DNA of 64,000 nt, from positions 1-64,000 of the forward strand of contig NZ_KZ679063.1 of NCBI RefSeq assembly GCF_003024195.1, given 5' to 3'. Source of the stretch: Streptomyces dioscori. GTDB lineage: Bacteria; Actinomycetota; Actinomycetes; Streptomycetales; Streptomycetaceae. Below the pieces are notes generated by a model. That model ran no database searches. It had not been told where the DNA came from and saw only the letters and a list, made by a program, of their open reading frames with translations. Positions 58,369 through 64,000 of this stretch are shown piece after piece (within the stretch, counting starts at the first letter, position 1; the number at the start of each line of letters is the position of its first letter). Position numbers and translations under genes: made by a program.

Positions 58369-59418
58369 TCATGCGAGGGCCATGCCGGGAACGCGGCGGC
58401 GGATGGCTTCCATCTCGGCCTCGTCGGAGACGCCCTGCCAGTCGTGCCGGGGGGTGTACGGGGCTTCCAGGGCCCGCACTTCGTCGTCGGTGAGTTCGAT
58501 GCCGAGGGACGCCACGGCCTCGTCGATCTGCCGGATCGAACCGGCGCCGACCAGGGGCGCGGTGACCACCGGCTGGTGTCGCAGCCAGGCGAGGGCGATC
58601 TGTGCCCGGCTGACACCGCGGGCGTTCGCGGTCTGCCCGACCGCTTCGATGACGGCGCGGTTGGACGCCTCCTCGGCCGGTGAGTAGAGCAGGTCGGCGT
58701 AGGCGCCGTCCGTCTCGGAGCGCACCGTCGAGTGGGAGTCGTCCCACGGGCGGGCGAGGCGCCCGCGGGCCAGCGGCGACCAGACGACCGTGCCCACGCC
58801 TTCGTCCAGGCACAGCGGGATCATCTCCCGCTCCTCCTCACGGGCGAGCAGGTTGTAGTGGTCCTGCATCGACACGAACCGCGCCCAGCCGTGTCGCTTC
58901 TGCAGGTGCAGCGCCTTCGCGAACTCCCACGCGTGCATGGACGAGGCACCCAGGTAGCGGACCTTGCCGGCCTTCACGACGTCGTGGAGCGCTTCGAGTG
59001 TCTCCTCCCACGGGGTCGAGCGGTCGTTGCGGTGGATCTGGTAGAGGTCGATGTGGTCCGTGCCGAGGCGGCGCAAGGAGTGGTCGATCTCGGTCATGAC
59101 GGCCTTGCGTGACAGGCCACGGCCGTTGGGGCCGGGCCGCATCGGATGGCGCAGTTTGGTGGCGATCACCACGGCGTCGCGCTCGGCGAAGTCCTTGAGC
59201 GCGCGGCCGAGGATCTCCTCGCTGGAGCCGTTGGAGTACATGTTCGCGGTGTCGAAGAAGTTGATCCCCGCCTCCAGCGCGTGCCTGATGAGCGGGCGGG
59301 CCTCGTCCTCGCGCTTCGACCAGACGGGGTGGCCCCGGTCGGGTTCGCCGTAGGTCATCGCACCGATCGCGATGGGGGACACGTCGAGGCCGGTCGTGCC
59401 CAGCTTGATGTAACGCAT
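58369..59418 (-). CDS. Aldo/keto reductase (349 aa)
   Basis: NADPH-dependent carbonyl reductase with a TIM barrel. The full tetrad is present: Asp56 (FFDTANMY), Tyr61, Lys88 (IATKLRHP) and His129 (YQIHR). The C-terminal APLVGAGSIRQIDEAVASL is the NADP-binding segment. ATG at 59418 behind AAGGAG. The first 14 bases upstream lead into twin palindromes shared with a divergent TetR gene. Probably co-transcribed with the epimerase-like gene. Confidence 0.92.
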   Translation of the reverse strand: MRYIKLGTTGLDVSPIAIGAMTYGEPDRGHPVWSKREDEARPLIRHALEAGINFFDTANMYSNGSSEEILGRALKDFAERDAVVIATKLRHPMRPGPNGRGLSRKAVMTEIDHSLRRLGTDHIDLYQIHRNDRSTPWEETLEALHDVVKAGKVRYLGASSMHAWEFAKALHLQKRHGWARFVSMQDHYNLLAREEEREMIPLCLDEGVGTVVWSPLARGRLARPWDDSHSTVRSETDGAYADLLYSPAEEASNRAVIEAVGQTANARGVSRAQIALAWLRHQPVVTAPLVGAGSIRQIDEAVASLGIELTDDEVRALEAPYTPRHDWQGVSDEAEMEAIRRRVPGMALA

Positions 59419-59431
59419 GACGCTCCTTAAA

Positions 59432-59476
59432 GTATGCGGAGAGGTCTCCACATACGGTAGTGGAGAGCTCTCCACT
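59432..59476. promoter_or_regulatory. Twin palindromic operators between aldo/keto reductase and tetR
   Basis: Site 1 is a 24-base inverted repeat at 59432-59455 (arms GTATGCGGAGAG and GTCTCCACATAC, two mismatches). Site 2 is a perfect 18-mer AGTGGAGAGCTCTCCACT at 59459-59476. Both share GGAGANNTCTCC and their centres are 24 bases apart. They occupy nearly the whole 75-base spacer, so a TetR dimer pair would shut both genes. Confidence 0.8.
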
Positions 59477-59493
59477 TAGCAAAGCGAGGTCCC

Positions 59494-60030
59494 GTGGTCC
59501 GTTCGGACGCCCGTGAGAACAGGGCACGCATCCTCACCGCCGCGCGCGAAGCGCTCGCGGTCGACGGCAGTACGTCGCTCAACCAGATCGCCCAGCGCGC
59601 GGGGGTCGGCCCGGGCACCCTGTACCGCAACTTCCCGACCCGAGAGTCGCTGGTCCTGGCCGTCTACCAGGACGAGGTCGCACGCATCACCGGCACCGTG
59701 ACGGGCCTGCTGGAGCGGATGCCGCCGCTGGAAGCGCTGCGCGACTGGACGGTCGAACTGGTCGAGGCCATGCGCAGGAAGCACGGCCTGGGCGACGCCC
59801 TCGGCCCGGGAGCGCACCAGGCGATCAGCGAGCACAGTTACGGGCCGGTCGTCGCCGCGATCACGGAACTCCTCGACGCCGGCAAGGAGGACGGAAGCAT
59901 CCGCGCGGACGCCGATCCGCGCGACTTCCTCCAGCTCACCGGCGCACTGTGGCGCGCCGCGGCCGGCCCCGAGGACCGGGCGCCCCAGATGCTCGCGCTC
60001 ATCCTCGACGGGCTGCGCACGTACCGGTAG
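59494..60030 (+). CDS. TetR-family repressor (178 aa)
   Basis: N-terminal helix-turn-helix at about 10-55 (ILTAAREALAVDGSTSLNQI, AGVGPGTLYRNFPTRESLVL) and an all-helical ligand/dimer domain ending LTGALWRAAAGPEDRAPQML. GTG start at 59494 with GCGAGG. Divergent from the aldo/keto reductase with twin operators between, so it most likely represses itself and the reductase-epimerase pair until an aldehyde or similar ligand binds. Confidence 0.9.
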   Translation: MVRSDARENRARILTAAREALAVDGSTSLNQIAQRAGVGPGTLYRNFPTRESLVLAVYQDEVARITGTVTGLLERMPPLEALRDWTVELVEAMRRKHGLGDALGPGAHQAISEHSYGPVVAAITELLDAGKEDGSIRADADPRDFLQLTGALWRAAAGPEDRAPQMLALILDGLRTYR

Positions 60031-60226
60031 GGACCCGGCGTCGGCCTGGGAGGCTGCTCGTCGCACCCAAGGAGCACGCCGGACACGTGGTCCGCGACCT
60101 GGACGCGGCGGCCGACATGGCTGCACGCCGGCGCGCGGTCGGAGGCGCCCAGGGCGTAATTCAATTGACGGAGGATTCCGGCAACGTACGACCGAGCGGA
60201 TCGTCCGTCCGGCCAATGCCGTCGGC

Positions 60227-60385
60227 ATGACCACGGGGTACGGCTGGGCGAGCCGGTCGCGGCCGACGGTGTACCTGCTCATGGCATACGGCAAAGCCGA
60301 GGAAGTGTCCGAGTACGCCGCGACTCCGGCCCGCGAGCACGGCCTCGTCCGCTACCACCCGCAGAGCGAATGCCGGCGCGCGTAG
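60227..60385 (+). pseudogene. C-terminal remnant of a conserved Streptomyces hypothetical protein
   Basis: ATG to TAG, 52 residues (TVYLLMAYGKAEEVSEYAAT, AREHGLVRYHPQSE). The block AREHGLVxYxPQ is the end of a family of about 150-residue actinobacterial hypothetical proteins. The rest is missing, and the 60031-60226 stretch before it is not recognisable. There is no ribosome site. Probably dead. Confidence 0.45.
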
Positions 60386-60526
60386 CCCGTTCCTTCGAGA
60401 CCGTGCTGCTGCAGCCGGCATGACAGCGTGAGGCGGCGGCAGCAAGAGGGTTCACGGCCGGACCCCTTCACAAGCACGTCCCATGGTGAGATGACGTGGA
60501 ACAACGCCTTGGCCCCGGCGAACCGG

Positions 60527-60560
60527 CGTCGGCCGGGCTGGAGAACCAGCCCGGCCGACG
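60527..60560. terminator. Terminator hairpin of the ABC operon
   Basis: Perfect 15-bp stem (CGTCGGCCGGGCTGG at 60527-60541 with 60546-60560) and an AGAA tetraloop, 24 bases after the permease stop on the minus strand. Confidence 0.85.
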
Positions 60561-60584
60561 TGGGTGTTCGCGCGAGGCGGGAGG

Positions 60585-63125
60585 CTACTCGGACTTGATG
60601 GCCGCCAGCATGTTGAGCTTGGAGGCGCGGCGGGCGGGCCACACCGCGGCCAGCATGCCCACGCCGGCGGCGAGGACGAGGAAGAGCCCCAACCGGCCCC
60701 AGGGCATGACCAGTTCGTACGTCGGAAGCGAGGGAGCGATCAGCTCGCCGGCCGCCCAGCCGAAGAACGCACCGAGGCACAGGCCGAGGACCGCGCCGAA
60801 GAGCGAGATGACCAGTGACTCCAGGCGCACCATGCGCTTGATTCCCTTGCGGTCCAGGCCGATGGCGCGCAACATGCCGATTTCCCGGGAACGCTCGAAG
60901 ACCGACATGGCCAGGGTGTTGATGACGCCGAGGACGGCGACGATCACGGCCATGGCGAGCAGCCCGTAGAGCATGTTCAGCAGAAGGGTGATCGCCTTGG
61001 CGATGTCGTTGGAGATGTCCTTCTTGTCCTGCACGTTGATGGCCGGGTTGTCGCCGAGCGCCTTCTGCAAGGCATCCTTCGTGGCCTGGTTCGGGCCGTC
61101 CTCGGTCTTCACCATGACCTTGTTGTCGGTGACGTCGGCCATGTGTGCGGAGAGCACCGCGCTGTCGATGACGATTCCGTCGAGCAGGGAGTTGCCCTCG
61201 TAGACGCCCGCGACGGTGAACTGCTTCCTGGCGCCGTCCTCGAAGGTGACCGGGACCTTCGAGCCCGCGTGCCAGTTGTTGTCCTGGGCGGTGTCGTCGT
61301 CGACGACGATGTTGTTCCCGGTGACCTCGGAGAGCGAGCCGGAGCTGAAGTCGACCGAGATCATCTGGCCGATGGTGTCGCCGTCGACGCCGGTGAGCGC
61401 TGTCGTGTCGCCGTCGACCAGGGCCGGGGAGGTGCGCTGGGTGCTGGTGGCGGTGACGCCGTCGGTGCGCTTGAGCGTCTTCTCCACATCCGGTGACAGG
61501 CCGGTGGCGCCGATGGCTCCCAGGGAGACGACGTAGTCACTGCGCAATGAGCCCGCGGCCATCTCGTCGATGCTCTTCTGCACGCTTCCCGCGATCACGG
61601 TCAGGCCGGTGATGAGGGTGAGGCCGATCATGAGCGCGGAGGCGGTGGCGGCGGTGCGGCGGGGGTTGCGTACCGCGTTCTGGCGGGCGAGCTTGCCCGC
61701 GATACCGAAGACGCGCAGTACCGGTGCCGAGGCGGCGATCATCGGCCGGGACAGCAGAGGGGTGAGCACGAACACGCCGATCACCAGTGCGCCGGCGCCC
61801 AAGCCCATGGGTGCCTTGGCGTCGCCGCTGCTCATACCCGTCCCGGCGAGGACCAGTGCGACACCGCCGCCGGCGAGAATCGCGCCGATGGTGTTGCGTA
61901 CGACGAGGCCGCGGCCGCTCGGAGCGGTGTGCACGCTGCTCATCGCGGCGATCGGGGGGATCTTCGCGGCGCGGCGGCCGGGCAGCCAGGCGGCGAGGAC
62001 CGTGACGACAACGCCGACGACGAGCGCGGCAAGGACGGTGGTCGAGGAGACGATCAGCGGCCCGTCGGGGACCGTGGAGCCCGTGACGCCCAGCAGCGAG
62101 CGCAGTGCGGCCCCGAGACCGATGCCGGCGAGGAGACCGGTGACGGCAGCGACCGAACCGACGACGGTGGCCTCGATCAGTACCGAGCGGGTCACCTGGC
62201 GGCGGCTGGCACCGACCGCGCGCATCAGGGCGAGTTCCCGGGTGCGCTGGGCGACCAGCATGGTGAAGGTGTTGGCGATGATGAAGATGCTGACGAAGAG
62301 CGCGATCCCGGCGAACACCAGCAGGCCGGTCTGCAGGCCGCTCATGCCGGCCTTGATGTCCTTGGCCTGGTCGTCGGCGAGCTTCTTTCCGGTGACCGCC
62401 TCCGCCCTGGCGGGCAGCAGCTTGTCCACGCCGGCCTTCAGTGTCGCCTGGGAGGTGCCCGCAGCGGCCCGGATGTCGATCTGGTCGTACTGGCCGGACC
62501 CGGTGAACAGCTTCTGCGCGGTGGCGTTGTCGAAGAGCGTGAGGGTGCCGCCCGCCGCGACATTGCCGTCGTCGGTGGTGAAGATGCCGACGACCTTCTT
62601 CTGGCGCACCGGGCCGTCGGTGGACAGCCGCACGGTGTCGCCGACACGGTAGTCGCCGCGGTCGGCGGTCCTGGAATCCAGTGCCACCTCGGCGGCGGTG
62701 ACCGGGGCGCGGCCGGAGCCGAGGTCGTACCGCGGATCCTTGCCGTTCTTCGCGGGGTAGTAGTTGCCGCCGGTGCTGGAGAAGCCGTTGCCGAGGAGGT
62801 CGCCGTCCTTGTCGGCGACGGCGGTGTAGCCGGCCACCGTGCCGGTGACGGTCCCGGCCCCGGGAACGGCCGAGACCCGGTCCAGCAGGCGCTGGCTCAG
62901 CCGTGGTGGGTCGCCGGGAGTCGCGTCGTCGTTCTTGTCGTGCGGGCGGACCGCGACGTCGACGGTGTCGAATCCCTTCTCGGAGCTCTTCTGGTAGGCC
63001 TTCGAGATCGTGTCGGTGAACACCAGGGTGCCGGAGACGAAGGCGACGCCGAGGAGCACGGCGAGCACCGTCATCAGCAACCGGGCCTTGTGGGCGAGCA
63101 CATTGCGCAGGGCGGTACGGAACAT
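60585..63125 (-). CDS. FtsX/MacB-type ABC transporter permease (846 aa)
   Basis: N-terminal helix ARLLMTVLAVLLGVAFVSGT, an extracytoplasmic domain, and two sets of three FtsX helices (LLVFAGIALFVSIFIIANTF, ARNAVRNPRRTAATASALMI-like coupling segment, LLNMLYGLLAMAVIVAVLGV and a closing helix). Partner of the ATPase encoded 106 bases upstream. The pair would move a lipophilic compound or peptide out of the membrane. ATG with CAGGA. Full length for this actinobacterial group. Confidence 0.93.
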   Translation of the reverse strand: MFRTALRNVLAHKARLLMTVLAVLLGVAFVSGTLVFTDTISKAYQKSSEKGFDTVDVAVRPHDKNDDATPGDPPRLSQRLLDRVSAVPGAGTVTGTVAGYTAVADKDGDLLGNGFSSTGGNYYPAKNGKDPRYDLGSGRAPVTAAEVALDSRTADRGDYRVGDTVRLSTDGPVRQKKVVGIFTTDDGNVAAGGTLTLFDNATAQKLFTGSGQYDQIDIRAAAGTSQATLKAGVDKLLPARAEAVTGKKLADDQAKDIKAGMSGLQTGLLVFAGIALFVSIFIIANTFTMLVAQRTRELALMRAVGASRRQVTRSVLIEATVVGSVAAVTGLLAGIGLGAALRSLLGVTGSTVPDGPLIVSSTTVLAALVVGVVVTVLAAWLPGRRAAKIPPIAAMSSVHTAPSGRGLVVRNTIGAILAGGGVALVLAGTGMSSGDAKAPMGLGAGALVIGVFVLTPLLSRPMIAASAPVLRVFGIAGKLARQNAVRNPRRTAATASALMIGLTLITGLTVIAGSVQKSIDEMAAGSLRSDYVVSLGAIGATGLSPDVEKTLKRTDGVTATSTQRTSPALVDGDTTALTGVDGDTIGQMISVDFSSGSLSEVTGNNIVVDDDTAQDNNWHAGSKVPVTFEDGARKQFTVAGVYEGNSLLDGIVIDSAVLSAHMADVTDNKVMVKTEDGPNQATKDALQKALGDNPAINVQDKKDISNDIAKAITLLLNMLYGLLAMAVIVAVLGVINTLAMSVFERSREIGMLRAIGLDRKGIKRMVRLESLVISLFGAVLGLCLGAFFGWAAGELIAPSLPTYELVMPWGRLGLFLVLAAGVGMLAAVWPARRASKLNMLAAIKSE

Positions 63126-63231
63126 GGGGGAGTCCTGGGGGGAGAAGGCGGGAGCGTGGTGGCCGGTTCGCGACGCGGCGGCGCCGGGCCGGGAGGCCGC
63201 CGCGCCGCGTCAGTTCGTGGTCGGCCCGTGG

Positions 63232-64000
63232 TCAGCTCGTGCGTCCCTTGGCGTCGAAGCGCTTCATGCGGTCGAGGACGCTGCCGGCGGTCGGGTCGTA
63301 CAGCTCGTCGACGATCCGGCCGTCGGCAAGGAAGATCACCCGGCCCGCGTGGGTGGCCGCGACCGGGTCATGGGTGACCATGACGACGGTCTGGCCGAGC
63401 TGCTGCACCGAGTTGCGCAGGAAGCCCAGGACCTCGGCGCCGGAGCGTGAGTCGAGGTTGCCGGTGGGCTCGTCGGCGAACATGATCTCGGGCTTGCCGG
63501 CCAGCGCACGGGCCACGGCCACACGCTGCTGTTGACCACCGGAGAGCTGATTCGGACGGTGCTTGAGCCGCCCGGACAGGCCGACGGTCTCCACGACCAT
63601 GTCCACCCACTCCTTGTTGGGCTTGCGGCCGGCGATGTCCATGGGGAGCGTGATGTTCTCCAGCGCGGTCAGCGTCGGCAGCAGGTTGAAGGCCTGGAAG
63701 ATGAAGCCGATCTTGTCACGGCGCAGTTGGGTGAGCTTCTTGTCCTTGAGCGAGGACACCTCGACGTCGCCGATGCGCGCCGAGCCGCCGGAAATGGCGT
63801 CCAGACCGGCCATGCAGTGCATGAGCGTGGATTTGCCGGAGCCCGAGGGGCCCATGATCGCCGTGAATTCGGCCTGCCGGAACTCGACAGAGACGCTGTC
63901 CAGGGCGACCACCTGGGTCTCGCCCTGTCCGTAGACCTTGGTGAGGTCCGTTGCGCGGGCCGCGGCCACGGCGGGGCGGGTCGCGGTGGGGGCGCCGGAG
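63232..64000 (-). CDS. LolD/MacB-type ABC transporter ATPase, start beyond window edge
   Basis: Walker A MGPSGSGKSTLMHCM, Q-loop FIFQAFNLLPTL, signature LSGGQQQRVAVARAL, Walker B IMFADEPTGNLDS and the switch His in VTHDP are all intact. The C-terminal tail (VLDRMKRFDAKGRTS) is common in Streptomyces members. The frame is open to the last base of the window. A GTG at 63969 is possible, but relatives begin a little earlier with a TRPAVAAARA-like leader, so the gene is treated as running off the edge. Powers the permease downstream. Confidence 0.93.
   Translation of the reverse strand, partial: SGAPTATRPAVAAARATDLTKVYGQGETQVVALDSVSVEFRQAEFTAIMGPSGSGKSTLMHCMAGLDAISGGSARIGDVEVSSLKDKKLTQLRRDKIGFIFQAFNLLPTLTALENITLPMDIAGRKPNKEWVDMVVETVGLSGRLKHRPNQLSGGQQQRVAVARALAGKPEIMFADEPTGNLDSRSGAEVLGFLRNSVQQLGQTVVMVTHDPVAATHAGRVIFLADGRIVDELYDPTAGSVLDRMKRFDAKGRTS

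Overview
The window reads as a Streptomyces (or very close actinomycete) chromosome segment. GC is very high, third codon positions are almost all G or C, and ribosome sites are GGAG-like with many GTG starts. The gene content fits too: LAL-type LuxR regulators, an Endo H-like chitinase-fold enzyme, DUF5134, DUF4232, ECF41-like sigma factors and actinobacterial QcrB. Nothing looks like a prophage, integrative element, CRISPR array, rRNA or tRNA. The mixture of intact accessory genes and many broken ones is typical of a chromosome-arm stress or metabolic island.

Layout. 1-2.4 kb: end of a sugar MFS gene, a lipoate ligase and two coiled-coil small proteins. 2.4-5.8 kb: a belt of gene wrecks (a fusion of an aceE head to a flavin reductase tail, a frameshifted DUF427 gene, an internally deleted hydrolase) around one intact cupin gene. 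5.8-20 kb: an alpha/beta hydrolase, three large LAL regulators, an ECF41-like sigma gene, YceI, DUF5134, ArsR and a frameshifted SDR. 20-24.3 kb: an orphan FtsX-type permease and a secreted GH43 glycosidase. 24.4-28.8 kb: a sigma-like protein without region 4, a stand-alone cytochrome b, an NmrA-like protein and a second cupin.

28.9-45.6 kb is a catabolic block. mvaA, an HMG-CoA lyase and a two-subunit 3-oxoacid CoA-transferase form a mevalonate to acetoacetyl-CoA route. A PucR regulator separates them from hyuA, hyuB (with an acetone-carboxylase-gamma-like tail), a CaiB-type CoA-transferase and a crotonase. Then follow LysR, an MHS transporter and an amidohydrolase. 46-64 kb: htpG, a methyltransferase, a divergent SDR/AraC pair, a lipoprotein, Endo H, a 622-residue leucine-rich-repeat protein, an LLM flavin enzyme, an epimerase, a TetR-controlled aldo/keto reductase with twin palindromic operators, and a MacB-like ABC pair running off the right edge.

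The strongest new signal is regulatory. Nine intergenic sites between 2.4 and 28.3 kb read exactly TGTCACA-N16-GGTC, each pointing at a nearby gene, and two more differ by one or two bases. The motif resembles the published ECF41 sigma promoter (TGTCACA with CGTC). The window carries two ECF41-derived proteins that look complementary. One (10129-10800) has both sigma regions and a WLPDP linker but has lost the C-terminal regulatory domain. The other (24477-25247) keeps the regulatory domain with DGGGK and NPDKL but has no sigma region 4, and is itself preceded by the motif. This suggests a local envelope or oxidative stress regulon whose sigma and regulatory domain may now be split between two proteins.
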